Shown one piece after another: positions 21,001 to 32,750 of a DNA stretch of 64,000 nucleotides. The notes below the pieces were generated by a model, which saw nothing but the letters and a program-made list of their open reading frames with translations, ran no database searches and was not told the origin of the DNA. Position 1 is the first letter of the stretch. Every line of letters starts with the position of its first letter. The stretch is taken from assembly GCF_038502225.1 (NCBI RefSeq), contig NW_027196430.1:1-64000 (forward strand). The letters are read 5' to 3'. The translations under genes and the position numbers were made by a program. The stretch is from Cherax quadricarinatus. Lineage: Eukaryota; Arthropoda; Malacostraca; Decapoda; Parastacidae.

Positions 21001-21616
21001 TCAAGTGGAGCGGTTCAATGGTACTATATGGAAGGCAGTTACAATGACATTGAAGTCGCGCAATCTACCTGTTCAACACTGGCAAACTGTCCTACCTGAT
21101 GCTCTTCACTCTATTAGATCATTGCTGTGCACAGCTACTAATGCAACCCCTCATGAAAGACTCCTCAACTATTCACGTCGTTCCTCTACGGGAGCCTCCG
21201 TGCCCACTTGTCATCCTGGACCCACGGGTCATCCTGGACCCGTTCTCCTGAAGAGTCACCGTAGGATGAACAAGACGGATCCTTTAGTGGAAGAGGTAGA
21301 GCTCCTGCAAGCTAATCCGCATTACGCCCACATTCGCTACCAAAATGGTGAAGAGACTACAGTATCTGCAAGACATTTAGCCCCAGTTGAAATCCCCATT
21401 AGTGTGGAATCTCAAGATACACCAATAGATGTGAAAGATGCTTCGTTTTCTCCTGGAAAGCCCCTTGAGACTACCCCTACGGAAATAGAGGATTCTGCTC
21501 CAGCAGTTAGTCAAACCCCGCTGGAAAATATTGAACCTGGTGAAGAGGCTCAAGGGCTACGAAGGTCGGGACGTGTACGTCGCCCACCTAACAGTTTGGG
21601 AGATTACTGTCTCTGA
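18017..21616 (+). CDS. Gypsy-1 Gag-Pol polyprotein
   Basis: A single uninterrupted frame of 1199 residues. Gag lies at about 1-205. Two zinc knuckles follow ([14 protein letters not shown] from residue 212, then [14 protein letters not shown]). The aspartic protease has DSGS at residue 296. The reverse transcriptase reads [22 protein letters not shown] (motif A), [10 protein letters not shown] and YLDN at residue 566, where most Gypsy elements have YLDD. RNase H has VETDASD and RTDQRS. The integrase has an HHCC zinc site (from about residue 840) and the D,D-35-E triad at residues 904, 962 and 998. There is no chromodomain; the tail is basic ([10 protein letters not shown]). Gag and Pol share one frame with no shift signal. 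The YLDN motif may be lineage-normal or a lesion. Otherwise the protein looks functional. Confidence 0.95.
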   Translation: MERLLKPERLDCDPSLSTAAQEWKHWFKTFENFLGALPKEDLDKLSLLINFVSPKIYEAISECNTYEDAIKTLKSQYIKPTNEIFARYRLATRRQQIDESLEEYLQALKILGKDCHFQAVTAAQYCEESIRDAFISGLQSPIIRQRLLENKTLDLAAAFDQARALDSAQKNSEVYSTTQPSRVVSAAIPDQDSCNEVTVEPASVTAAAGTVCFFCGFSRHPRPKCPAREAMCRKCHKKGHFAKVCRANASTRASASTHSSDHATLATVTSAATPNSLSKAVVKVFIKGTEVDGLIDSGSSESFINLDLVKRLSLTLHHSSGTVSMASTSLSIQTLGFCKVNLRVNGKDYQDVHLAILPQLCSDVILGQDFQKLHGSVTLTYGGELPPLVVCGLSTLRVDPPKLFANLTADCHPISAKSRRYSYEDRMFIEKETQRLLKEGIIEPSDSPWRAQVVVVKDGYRKRRLAIDYSETINKFTLLDGYPLPRIDDTVNKIAQYYVFSTIDLQSAYHQVPIRNEDKPYTAFQASDGLYQFTRVPFGVTNGVACFQRIMDSLIQEEQLMGTYAYLDNVTICGKTQEEHDANLDKFLEAAKKKNISYNEEKCTFSTKRLSILGYVVEGGSIFPDPERLRPLRELPMPQDKKSLRRTLGLFAYYSQWIYNYSSKVRPLSATTFPVTKEAEAAFHTLKQDIENSVVQAIDESLPFEVETDASDIAIAAVLSQAGRPVAFFSRTFQGSEKCYAAVEKEAQTIIEAVRHWRHYLTGRHFTIRTDQRSVMYMFDKKHKSRIKNDKILRWRMELSCYDFDILYRPGQENISPDAFSRSHCGAACHDLQSLSALHKALCHPGVTRLYHFVKSKNMPYSVEDVRQVIRACRVCAECKPNFHQPEKTHLIKSTQPFERLNIDFKGPLPSTNQNRYFLNIVDEYSRFPFVFPCANMTASTVISCLSQLFSIFGMPAYIHSDRGSSFMSNELQEFLSSKGIACSRTTSYNPQGNGQVERFNGTIWKAVTMTLKSRNLPVQHWQTVLPDALHSIRSLLCTATNATPHERLLNYSRRSSTGASVPTCHPGPTGHPGPVLLKSHRRMNKTDPLVEEVELLQANPHYAHIRYQNGEETTVSARHLAPVEIPISVESQDTPIDVKDASFSPGKPLETTPTEIEDSAPAVSQTPLENIEPGEEAQGLRRSGRVRRPPNSLGDYCL

Positions 21617-21617
21617 T

Positions 21618-21635
21618 ATTTTAGAAGGGGGAGAT
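21618..21635 (+). promoter_or_regulatory. Polypurine tract of Gypsy-1
   Basis: AGAAGGGGGAGA directly before the 3' LTR; the expected plus-strand primer. Confidence 0.85.
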
Positions 21636-21977
21636 TGTAGTGATACTGCTCCTGTGGGGAGCAGCAGCAGGATAATACTGCACCACCTCTCGGGGCCCTT
21701 AACAACAACAACAGTTTGGTGTGTGTCATGGGCGCCAACACATGGTGTGTGATTCTCTTCTCTTCTACTATCCCTATATTAGTGATGCAGATTACATGGT
21801 GAGTTTAAATATGTGGCCTGTAGTTATAACTTTTCTCTTGACATATGCAAGACATCACCATCCCTGTAGAAGCCGTTATTAGATGTACTAGTCATTATAT
21901 TTTGTTGTTGCAGAAGTACTATGAAGATTCTATGTTCAATAAAGCCTAGAGATAAGGTCTGTGTTTCTATCACAACA
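21636..21977 (+). repeat. Gypsy-1 3' LTR
   Basis: 342 bp. Same as the 5' LTR except for the extra 24 bp after GTTTAAATATG and one A/G difference. Confidence 0.95.
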
Positions 21978-23265
21978 GGGGTATACCAAATAAATTATCC
22001 AGAGAGGTCGGATTAGCAGTGCCACAGCCTACTCTACCTAATAGAAAACACTCTAGTTCACTTTTCGGTTTGTCTAGGGCTTGGAATACCAAATAAATTT
22101 TCGAGACGGGTTTCATTAGCAGCGCCATAGTCTGGTCTACCAAACAGAAAACAAGGTTGTTTCCTATTCAGTTTCATTTAGGCTGGGTATAACACAGTCT
22201 GGTCTACCATATAGAAAGCACATTAGTGCCCTATTCGGTTTCTCTAGGGTTGGGTATACCAAATAAATTTTCCAAAAGGGTCTCATTAGCAGCGACACAA
22301 TTTAATCTACCAAATGGACAACACTCTTGTGCCCTTTTCGGTTTCTCTAAGGCGGGTAATGCCAAATAAATTTTCCAGACGGGTTTTCTTAGCAGCGCCA
22401 CAGTCTGGTCTACCAAACAGAAAACAACGTAGTTCCCTATTTGGTTTCTTGTGGGCTGGGTATACCACAGTCTCGTCTACCAAATAGAAAACACATTACT
22501 GCCCTATTCGGTTTATCTAGGGCAGTGTATACCAAATAAATTTTCCAGATGTCTCATTAGCATCGCCACAGTTTAATCTACCAAATGGAAAACACTCTAG
22601 TGCCCTTTTCGGTTTCTCTAGGGCGGGGTATTCCAAATAAATTATCCACAGAGGTGTGATTAGCAGTGCCACAGCCTGCTCTACCAAATAGAAAACACTC
22701 TAGTTCCCTTTTCGGTTTCTCTAGGGCTTGGAATACAAAAAAAAAAAAAAATTCCTGACGGGTCTCGTTAGCAGCGCCACAGTCTTGTCTACCAAACAGA
22801 AAACAACGTAGTTCCCTATTCGGTTTCTTGTGGGCTGGGTTTTCCAGTCTGGTCTACCAAATAGAAAACACATTAGTGCCCTATTCGGTTTCTCTAGGGC
22901 AGTGTATACCAAATAAATTTTCCACAGAGGTCTCATTAGCAGCATCACTGTTCTACCAAACAGAAAAGAACCTACTTCCCTATTCGGTTTCCCTAGGGCT
23001 GGGTATTCCAAATAAATTTTCCAGAAGGTTCTCATTAGCAGAGCCCTAGTTTAATCCTCCAAGTGCCCTTTTCGGTTTCTCTAGGGTACGTTATACCAAA
23101 TAAATTATCCAGAGCGGTCTGATTAGCAGTGCCACAGACTACTCTACCAAATAGAAAAGACTCTAGTTCCCTTTTCGGTTTCTCTAGGGCTTGGAATACA
23201 AAATAAATTTTCCTGACGGGTCTCGTTAGCAACGGTTTCTTGTGGGCTGGGTTTTCCACAGTCTG
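21978..23265 (+). repeat. Complex satellite, block 2
   Basis: Continuation of block 1 after Gypsy-1, with the same ~103-bp monomer types. The short monomer is at about 22398 and 22778 (380 bp apart, one monomer fewer than the usual 478). A 14-A run at 22738-22752 interrupts one monomer. Confidence 0.9.
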
Positions 23266-23271
23266 TTCTGT

Positions 23272-23615
23272 TTAGTTAAGTTTAATATGTTTATTATGCA
23301 CCCCATACCCATCCTGTGGGCGGTAGTCAAAAGATTACAGAGGTACATGATTGGTCCAGGGACTGGACTCAAAAGTTTTGATAGCTGAGCAAGTTACAGA
23401 GGTAATGAATTCACAATTTACAAAGGTAATGAACTCACAATTTACAAAGGTAATGAACTCCAGGTAGGTCTAGTCACAATCATGACAAGTTACAAAGGTA
23501 TTTACAGATTACAGAGGTACGTAATGGGCCCAGGGACTGGGCCCCAAAGTTTTGATGGCTGAACTAGGTACAAGGTAATGAACTCACAAGTTACAAAGGT
23601 AATGAATACTGTAAG
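23272..23615 (-). mobile_element. Second copy of the 355-bp retroposed repeat
   Basis: Nearly identical to 2561-2915, including the TTTATTATGCACCCCATACC end (AATAAA on minus) and the internal 22-bp repeats. It diverges at about 23616. It lies between the satellite and the (CA)n tract. Confidence 0.85.
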
Positions 23616-24235
<620 letters not shown>

Positions 24236-24873
24236 GTAATGCTTTATTTACAGCTAGCAAAGTCAGGGTATTTCTCCAGAATGGTCTGCAATATACCACT
24301 GTGGATAAAATACTTTGCCATTTCTTGAACATTTCTGAGTGAGTTGTTTCTAAATTCATTAATTTTATCACACTCCAGTACATAATGACGCAATGTGTGA
24401 CAATAATCCATCTGGCAAAGTTTACATTTCGTTTGGTCTACATCTGGTGGTGGTGATTTAACCTGCCAAAGATACTTGTAACCCAGCCGGAGCCGGGCAG
24501 TAGTGACATCCAAGAGTCTGCTTATTTTGTTGGATGCACCATAGACATGTGGCTCCTCCTGCATGATAGAGTGATGATAGATGGACTCACTGGTGTCAAT
24601 CTCCCTGAGCCTTAAGTCCATAAAATTCAGTTGAAGTTCTTTTCGTATTATTGTTCTCAAACTACTACCTGACAAGCCAAGATTGTAATCTACTCCCTCT
24701 TTGAAAGCATACAGCTTAGCCAATTTATCAGTTCTATCATGCATCTGAAGACCAATGTGAGATGGAATCCACAGCATGTGCACTCTGACTCCACTGTCCA
24801 CAATCCTACCATACCTGTGTCTGGCTTCTGACACAAGCATGCCACAATTTATGCTTAATGAGTTGAGAGCATT
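24236..24873 (-). pseudogene. LINE RNase H and C-terminal zinc region
   Basis: The minus-strand frame has the end of an RNase H type I domain (VHMLWIPSHIGLQMHDRTDK, then LAK, including the late Asp), an alpha-helical linker and a C-terminal CCHC-type motif, CKLCQMDYCHTLRHYVLEC. This is the tail of ORF2 of an I/Jockey-type LINE that encodes RNase H. It is 5'-truncated at 24873, joining satellite. After the stop comes AATAAAG, then the (TG)n tract. A more complete but more damaged relative is at 58500-59412. Confidence 0.8.
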
Positions 24874-26855
24874 AAGGCAGTGTTTACCAAATAAATTTTC
24901 GAGAGAGGTCTCATTAACAGCGCCTCTGTTTGGTCTACCATATAGAAAGCAACCTAGCTCCCTATTTGGTTTCTCTAGGGCTAGGTATGCCAAATAAATT
25001 TTCCAGAAGGGTCTCATTAGCAGCACCACAGTTTAATCTACTAAATGGAAAACACTCTAGTGCCCTTTTCGGTTTCTCTAGGGCGAGGAATACCAAATAA
25101 ATTATCCAAATAGGTCTGATTAGCAGTGAAACAGCTTGCTATACCAAATAGAAAACACTGTAGTTCCCTTTTCGGTTTCTCTATGCTTGGAATACCAAAT
25201 AAATTTTCCAGACGGGTCTCGTTAGTAGCGCCACAGTCTGGTCTACCAAGCAGAAAACGTAGGTCCCTATTCGATTTCTTGTGGGCTGGGTATACCACAG
25301 TCTGGTCTACCAAATAGAAAAGACATTAGTGCCCTATTCGGTTTCTCTAGGGCAGTGTATACCAAATAAATTTTCCAGAGAGGTCTCATTAGCAGCGCCA
25401 CTTTTTTTTGTCTACCAAATAGAAAACAACCTAGTTCCCTATTTGGTTTCTCTAGGGCTGGGTATACCAAAATCATTTTCCAGAAGCGTCTCATTAGCAG
25501 CGCAACAGTTTAATCTACCAAATGGAAAATGCTCTAGTGCCCTTTTCGGTTTCTCTAGGGTGGGGTATACCGAATAAATTATCCAGGGAGGTCTGATTAG
25601 CAGTGCCACAGCCTTCTCTACCAAGCAGAAAACACTCTAGTTCCCTTTTCGGTTTCTTTAGGGCTTGGAATACCAAATAAATTTTCCCGGCGGGTCTCTT
25701 TAGCAGCACCACAGTCTGGTCTACCAAATAAAGAACAACGTAGTTCCCTATTCGGTTTCTTGTGCGCTGGGTATAACACAGTCTTGTCTACCAAATAGAA
25801 AACACATTAGTGCCCTATTCGGTTTCTCTAGGGCAGTGTATACCAAATAAATATTCCAGTGAGGTCTCATTAGCAGAGCCACTGTTTGGTCTACCAAACA
25901 GAAAACAACCTAGTTCCCTATACGGTTTCTCTAGGGCTGGGTATTCCAAATATATTTTCCAGAAGGGTCTCATTAGCAGTGCCACAGTTTTATCTACCAA
26001 ATGGAAAACACTCTAGTTCCTTATACGGTTTCTCTAGAGTTTGGTAAACCAAATTTATTTTCCAGAAGGGTCGCATTAGCAGTGCCACAGTTTATCTACC
26101 AAATGGAAAACACCCTAGTGCCCTTTTCGGTTTCTTTAGGGCGGGGTATACCAAATAAATTATCCAGAGAGGTCTTATTAGCATTGCCAGAGCCTGCTCT
26201 ACCAAATAGAAAATACTCTAGTTCCCTTTTCGGTTTCTCTAGGGCTTTGAATACCAAATAAATTTTCCAGACAGGTCTCGTTAGCAGCGCCACAGTCTGG
26301 TCTACCAAACAGAAAACAACGTAGCTCCCTATTCGGTTTTTGTGGGCTTGGTATACCACAGTCTGGTCTACCAAATAGAAAAGACATTAGTACCTTACTC
26401 GGTTTCTCTAGGGCAGTGTATACCAAATAAATTTTCCAGAGAGGTCTCATTTGCAGCGACACTGATTGGTCTACGAAATAGAAAACAACCTAGTTCCCTT
26501 CTCGGTTTCTCTAGGGCTGGGTATACCAAATAAATTTTCCAGGAGGGTCTCATTAGCAGCACCACATTTTAATCTATCGATTGGAAAACACTCTTGTGCC
26601 CTTTTCGGTTTCTCTATGGCGGGGAATACCAAATAAATTATCCAGAGAGGTCTGATTAGCAGTGCCACTGCCTGCTCTACCAAACAGAAAAAACTCTAGT
26701 TCCCTTTTCGGTTTCTTTAGGGATTGGAATACCAAATAAATTTTCCAGACGTGTCTCGTTAGCAGCGCCACAGTCTGGGCTGGGTATAACACATTCTGGT
26801 CTACCAAATAGAAAAAACATTAGTGCCCTATTCGGTTTCTCTAGGGCAGGTTACC
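24874..26855 (+). repeat. Complex satellite, block 3
   Basis: Same family as blocks 1 and 2. Short-type monomers at 25231, 25709, 26290 and 26768 are spaced 478, 581 and 478 bp; 581 is one extra ~103-bp monomer. The array ends in a partial monomer near 26850. Confidence 0.9.
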
Positions 26856-26864
26856 TAGCTTTTA

Positions 26865-27480
26865 AAGCATCTGTTGCTGAGTAGTCTAGAGTTTCTCAAT
26901 GTAGAAATTATGAAAATATCTGATATTGCCATGGTACCCTACGAAGTTTGTGGAATCAGCATTGTTGGGAGCTAGAAAAACTTATCATAGGACTGAACCT
27001 AGGATAACACCTCAGATCAGGAATGGGGTTCTCCCATACAATGAGAATTTATGTCCTGGTGAATGTTCTTAAAAGATTTAACATACAAGTAGTTTTAAGA
27101 ATTTGCAGATTCTTAAAAGCATCTTGATAAAGAATTCTCCTCGACAATGTGTTGGTGGTATTTACATAATTTGTTGTAATGGATGCAACTTGTCTTATGT
27201 GGGACAGACTGGGAAACCTCTAGATGTTTGGATATCACAACATAAATATTCGATATGGACTGCCTATGTATCAAATGCGATTTTCAGCCATCTTTGAGTC
27301 TGAAATAACTCAGCAAATTGATTGAAAGCCAGAGTCATCGTCTTTGCTCCATTTGGCTTGAATAGAATATTGTAGAATTGGCATTCATAAAACATAAATG
27401 TTCATTATACAATAATAGTGGGAGGCTTATTCAAATTATATTGGATCCATTTAAACGACCAAGTCAATGATATGCATTTA
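26865..27480 (+). pseudogene. PLE remnant with GIY-YIG endonuclease
   Basis: 27103-27297 encodes VGGIYIICCNGCNLSYVGQT then GKPLDVWISQHKYSI. The GIY and YVG halves of the nuclease are both present, with the conserved downstream Arg replaced by Trp (DVWIS). The sequence before (from 26865) and after (to about 27480) matches PLE coding only in pieces, with many stops. A different PLE family from PLE-A. Confidence 0.7.
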
Positions 27481-28499
27481 ATAATTCTGATTAAGTATAC
27501 AAAGCTAATTAAGAAAGTGTAGCAATTTTAACATACAAATTTTGTTACTGTAAATCAAACACTAAAGAATAAAACATATGTTGGATATGCTCAAGATACA
27601 TCTCATACAAGTCAAATATAGATCACACTAAGCAGATTATGAATGACACACTGATGATGTCTAAATTGATATAATTATACTGTGAGCCAGTAATGTTTAA
27701 TTCATGTTCTAAGCTACTAACTCTCATAGCTACTTTAACGAGGATTCCTCAAATATTCTGGACCATAGTCAAACACTTCAATATTGTAATTCTTATCCCT
27801 TTTGTGTTTTCCTTTCTCCTCTGTGAATATATTTATTTCTTTGGTTTGATATAGTAATATAATGGAAATACATAGTAAACGCTGGAATATAGAAAGAGAG
27901 ATGGTGTCTAATGTGATTTCTTTGCTTCTTGTTGCATCGTTCGTAAGTTCATAATTAATCATGAAAGCTTAAGGGCAGCTGAGATCATAATATGTTTTAA
28001 AATACGAATATAGTTTTCGTTTAAATATTCAAATATTTACATTCTTGTTATGACTTTAATGATTGTAAAATCATGCAGTCGTTTTATATTTCATTATATG
28101 AAGACTATTCACGAGTGTATAATTTTCGAAAGTTATGAACATAAATCTTAAATATTTCATTAATGTATCATTCTAAGATCATCGTATTACCACGAATATC
28201 TCTGTCAGTGTGTGCGTTCATCGAACTCTAGTGATCTGTAAACAGTTGAAGATACTCAGGCCAGGGTCATCAAAATGTGTTATTTAATTCGTGCGTCGTC
28301 GTCTTCGCGTATATCTGAACACAGTATTTAAGGAGCTTTCATTTTTCCTTCTTCAGGAGTAGTATTAGTAGTCAGAAAATATAAGTATAGAAGATTTTGC
28401 ACGATTAATTAACACATCCTTGGACAGTGCTGTGTGATAATCCAGTGCTCTTTTTATATATGGGAAGATATTTTACTATCAAATATTGTGATGTGATAT
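27481..28499. other. No gene seen; ancient repeat traces
   Basis: AT-rich sequence without long frames. 28205-28280 resembles the reverse complement of 57690-57765 (GTGATCTGTAAACAGTTGAA and CAGGCCAGGGTCAT parts), so a dispersed repeat lies here. Otherwise nothing recognised. Confidence 0.5.
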
Positions 28500-28504
28500 T
28501 TAAT

Positions 28505-28600
28505 TATGATGCAGAACAACCACTGTAAAAAAAATAGTGAAATTCCAAGCGCTTTCGTGACTTCTTACATTATCAACTAACCAAGATGTTGACATTTCTG
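28505..28600 (-). mobile_element. PLE-C LTR fragment, decayed hammerhead-like motif
   Basis: Shares CAACCACTGT, AATTCCAAGCGCTTTCGTGA and TTACATTATCAA with the palindrome at 63307-63453. On the minus strand it reads UUGAUAA, a weak helix II, GAAA and AGCGCU, but helix I is lost. Confidence 0.6.
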
Positions 28601-29560
28601 TGTATTATACAGTGCAGACTGTTTTAATTCTTATTTTGGTAATTGCAGTATATAATAGTGTCTAAATGGATCAAGACATGATGCTCATGTACTAGAGAGG
28701 CTGTAAACCTAGCACGCAAAATTGAAAATTATATCATTATTAAACATATTCTTCATTTTTTTTATTTACCATTGGTGCTTATTTTCACGTTTGCAGAATT
28801 AATACATTCAGTAACTTATGAGTAAATGCAACGTCATTTTCGTTCTTTCGTTAATTGGGAAATCTTGTATGTTATTCTTTTAATGAGAGAAACAACAATT
28901 TATTATAGAATTTTTTGTTGGTTCCACAACTGACCTTTAACTGATGTGGAAACTTGGTGATGAGTGTTGCTCATGATACAGTTGGTGGTGCAGAGGTTCT
29001 GGTGCTGTTCATGATGTTGGTGCTGACGCTGTCATTCTGGTGGTAGTGGTGACTTACCACTTCATAAGGTGTTGGTACAGGGATTTCCTTTTCTATTGGT
29101 AGTGGTGTCCACATTTTATTTTAAAGTGAGGCTATGTTAATGTTAAGGGTAGTGTTGAATATGTTATAGTGCTGTTGGTGATGGTGAAATTATAATGTTG
29201 CTGGTGGTGGCGTTGGTCAGGCTGTTGTGGTGAGGTTCTGATGTGACTGTTGGTGATGTTCATGTTATTTCGCGAGGTATTGATCGTTGTGGCTGTCGTT
29301 TTCCCGTGTTGATGCTGTTGTTAAAGATGGTCACGTTGTAATTGCCACTGTGTAAAGTGGCATTTTTTTAGTTTTTGTTGGTGACTTTTTTCCTTTAATG
29401 CTTTTGTTTTACCGTTTTATTATTGGTATAGGTGACATTGTTTTTGATACATGTTTCTGTTGCTCTCTGATGGTGAAAGTTCCGCTGTCTTTATGGCTGT
29501 TGTTGAGAGCGGTGATGTGAACCTTTTTTTATGTTATTGCTTATTTTCCTGCAACTGGTG
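28601..29560. other. No gene seen; GTTG-rich sequence
   Basis: AT-rich to about 28950, then increasingly rich in GTTG/GGTG triplets. No frame or element recognised. Confidence 0.5.
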
Positions 29561-29785
29561 TTGTGGTTGTGGATGTTTGGTCTGTTGATGATGATAATCC
29601 TGTTGTTGTTTCTGTTGAGACTGTTGTGATTATTGTTGATGTTGTTGTCGTTGGGGTTGCTGTTGTCGTTGTTGTTGACGTTGTTGTTATTGGCGTTGTT
29701 GTTGGCGTTGTTGTTGGCGTTGTTGTTGGCGTTGTTGTTGGCGTTGTTGTTGTTGTTGTTGTTGTCGTTGTTACTGCAACGATAT
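29561..29785 (+). repeat. (GTT)n-like trinucleotide region
   Basis: Irregular GTT repeats with a GTTGTTGTTGGC unit repeated four times at 29695-29745. It gives Asn-rich or Val/Leu-rich frames that are low-complexity artefacts. Confidence 0.85.
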
Positions 29786-29974
29786 AGCAAAGATATAGAT
29801 AATATATATATTAAACAAAAGTACTAATTAACTTATTCTATTAAAATTTTACTTCAAAATACACAACTCTCTTCAAAGCGCCGGTACTTTATATTTCTAA
29901 CGCGTAATTATTAATAGTTGAGGAAATAAATCAATATTATTTGATAACTGAGACAAAAAAAAAAAAACACTTAC

Positions 29975-30217
29975 TGTTTTGGAGGCAACAGACGCATCTG
30001 TAGCCTTTACAGAGTCCCGGTTTTATTAAGCCATCACAGTCACTGGGATAAGTACAGTAACCATAGGCTCTAGTGCACTGCTTCGATGGCTTGCATGGCT
30101 TGGCACAACACGTGCAGTTAGCTGTACAATATGCAGGAACTGGACGTTCATTCGGATTACAGCTCGTGTTGCAGTGACCTCCCTGGTACTTTTTGCAGGA
30201 AGGGCTAGTTGCACATG
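29975..30217 (-). CDS. Cysteine-rich exon B (two 8-Cys units), host gene
   Basis: A 243-bp exon inferred from frame and splice signals: acceptor ...TTATGTCACAG just before 30217, donor GTAAGTG just after 29975. Length is a multiple of three and both ends are phase 1, so it is a symmetric exon. It encodes 16 cysteines in two units with pattern C-x5-C-x6/7-C-x3/5-C-x8/10-C-x3/4-C-x-CC; each has a Gly-x-Cys (GGHC, GYC). It aligns cysteine by cysteine with exon A at 43807-44055 and both start with TSPSC/TTPSC-like sequence. Likely an extracellular disulfide-rich protein with repeated domains. Spacing resembles beta-defensin-like folds (known from lobster peptides) with an added Cys; that link is inference. 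Signal peptide and other exons are not in view. Confidence 0.7.
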
Positions 30218-30335
30218 CTGTGACATAACACACTCTCATTATGTTTTAATCAGCTTTATTAATGTATTAATATTGGTATAATTACCGACAATATGTATAG
30301 TAAAAAGGACACAAATGTAACTAATGTGACAATTT

Positions 30336-30379
30336 ATTGTGGCAACGTTTCGCTCTCCAGGAGCTTTGTCAAGCCGTTA
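30336..30379 (-). ncRNA. Hammerhead-like motif (PLE-A type)
   Basis: As at 9241-9286: CGGC, UUGACAA, GCUC/GAGC, GAAA, ACGU, U, GCC. Helix I (GGC/GCC), helix II and the U3-A8 pair are all kept. Confidence 0.6.
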
Positions 30380-30642
30380 CAAACAATACATGGACACAGA
30401 GGGTATATATAGGCTCAGAGTGAGATGTAATACTAGTGGTAGTAGTAGTAGTAATATTAGTAGTAGTAGTAGTAGTAGTAATATTAGTAGTAGTAGTAGT
30501 AGTAATATTAGTAGTAGTAGTAGTAGTAGTAGTAGTAATATTAGTAGTAGTAGTAAATATGTATAACTGCTACTACTACCAGTACTTGTACTACACCTCA
30601 CTCTGAGCCTTTATATACCCTCTGTGTCCATGTATTGTTTGT

Positions 30643-30688
30643 AACAGCTTGACAAAGTTCCTGGAGAGCGAAACGTTGCCACAATAAA
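30643..30688 (+). ncRNA. Hammerhead-like motif (PLE-A type, weakened)
   Basis: Plus strand: CAGC, UUGACAA, GUUC...GAGC, GAAA, ACGU, U, GCC. One helix I pair and one helix II pair are lost compared with the inverted partner. Confidence 0.5.
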
Positions 30689-30773
30689 ATGTTACATTAC
30701 TTGCGTTTGTGTCCTTTTACTTAACAACTTTATTAATACATATTACAACCGTTTTCATATTTTACACACACAC

Positions 30774-31260
<487 letters not shown>

Positions 31261-31340
<80 letters not shown>
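31261..31340. repeat. (AT)n microsatellite
   Basis: TA repeat between the MITE and the RTE 3' end. Confidence 0.95.
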
Positions 31341-31344
<4 letters not shown>

Positions 31345-31571
31345 TATTATTATTATCACACTGGCCGATTCCCACCAAGGCAGGGTGGCCCGAAAAAGAA
31401 AAACTTTCACCATCATTCACTCCATCACTGTCTTGCCAGAAGGGTGCTTTACACTACAGTTTTTAAACTGCAACATTAACACCCCTCCTTCAGAGTGCAG
31501 GCACTGTACTTCCCATCTCCAGGACTCAAGTCCGGCCTGCCGGTTTCCCTGAATCCCTTCACAAATGTTAC
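31341..31571 (-). mobile_element. RTE LINE 3' UTR, split from its body by Gypsy-2
   Basis: The minus strand reads GGAAACCGGCAGGCCGGACT ... GGGAATCGGCCAGTGTG then (ATA)n. It is the end of the RTE element whose coding part is at 39057-42375. The same 3' end occurs at 43007-43250 and 63621-63860, where it is continuous with RTE sequence, showing the split here is due to Gypsy-2. Confidence 0.85.
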
Positions 31572-31895
31572 TGTTATGGGGCTATAGGACCCAACATGTA
31601 TTTATAAGTAACAGTTACTCTGGAATTCCTAATAATATTGAATTGATGGGGACTTAGCTCTAAATGTCATAAGGGCAGATCACCCTTATGACTGAGAGGC
31701 AGCTGGGTCAAGCCTATTTTTCTCAATATAATAGGTTATACTATAGACACACAAACACACAATTTAAATAAGTAGTTTATAAAGTTGTAATTCTTTTTGT
31801 AAAAGTAAAATTAAGGTGTGGTAAAAGTGTTGTAACTCTAGAATTGTGCTTGGGCAAGTCTTTTGTTGGTGTGCGAGGAGCTTAGCTAGGCTCCT

Positions 31896-31946
<51 letters not shown>

Positions 31947-32424
31947 GGTGGACTCCAAGCTGGCAGGACCTCTGGGTCCTTCTTCTATTTCTTTTGGGCA
32001 TTATGTGTGCTCCAGGGGTGAGTTTTTATAACTTAAGTTGTGGCCACCATACTCAGGGTGACTAAAGTGTGTCAAAACACTGGTTAGCCCAGAGATTAGT
32101 CATGAAGAGAGAAGGGCAAAGTTGCTGAGATGCACCATGTGGGAGAACAGCTAAGGAGTGTGTAGATTTTTGTTTTGAATATGTGAGGCTGTAATTGTAT
32201 ATTCTGTACACATCTATTTAGAATACAGTTATATTTTTATAGTTGTAGTTTACATAACCTGTGAAGAGGGCTGGTGAAAGGATATCAGAGACACTCAGGA
32301 TGATCAGCCATGATGTAAGTATTACCCCTAGACAGATAAGACCATTAAGTAAAAAGCTACCCCACACTAGAACATGTAGTGAGAACCTTACTATCAAAGT
32401 AATAAGGGACATACTAACATAACA
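31572..32424 (+). repeat. Gypsy-2 5' LTR
   Basis: 853 bp from TGTTATGGGGC to CATAACA, with a (CT)n stretch at about 31900-31942. It is followed by TGGGGGCCTGTCTGGGAG (32425-), a TGG-starting tRNA-type primer-binding site. Confidence 0.9.
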
Positions 32425-32750
32425 TGGGGGCCTGTCTGGGAGAGTTATTTGACTGCTAAAATAACTCAAAACATTCTTTGAACTATATGTGCTGGTATGG
32501 GGTAATAACAGTTGCATGTTTCTGGTAGAAGATTTACCAAGGTGGTGTCAGTGGAAGTGTTGTTTTCATATTAGTTTACAGGTTGTTTTTCCCCTAAGGT
32601 GGGAGAAAGGTTGAGTAACATATTTTTGTTGTGGTTATGGTAAGTGCTATGTGCATAGTTTACATTCAATTTGTGTTATTTTATGTGCCTGTGGGAAAAC
32701 TTTGTCCACTGATACTGTAAGAGGGAAGCAAGTGTTTAAAGATAAAAACT

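Larger units (their letters stand above)
17637..21977 (+). mobile_element. Gypsy-1, nearly intact Ty3/Gypsy retrotransposon
   Basis: 5' LTR 17637-17954, one gag-pol frame 18017-21616, polypurine tract 21621-21633, 3' LTR 21636-21977. It is flanked by GGGGT on both sides (17632-17636 and 21978-21982), a 5-bp target duplication in the satellite. The LTRs differ by one substitution and a 24-bp indel, so the insertion is young. Another copy's LTR is at 1-269. Confidence 0.95.
30268..30715. mobile_element. Two PLE-A LTR copies, head to head around (TAG)n
   Basis: 30280-30430 (minus) and 30590-30715 (plus) are inverted copies, both like 9175-9340, separated by (TAG)n with AT interruptions (30433-30553). 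Each carries a hammerhead-like motif transcribed outward. Confidence 0.8.

Noticed and set aside
29491..29790. Asn-rich protein on the minus strand
   Set aside because: A product of the (GTT)n-like repeat; no flanking gene structure.
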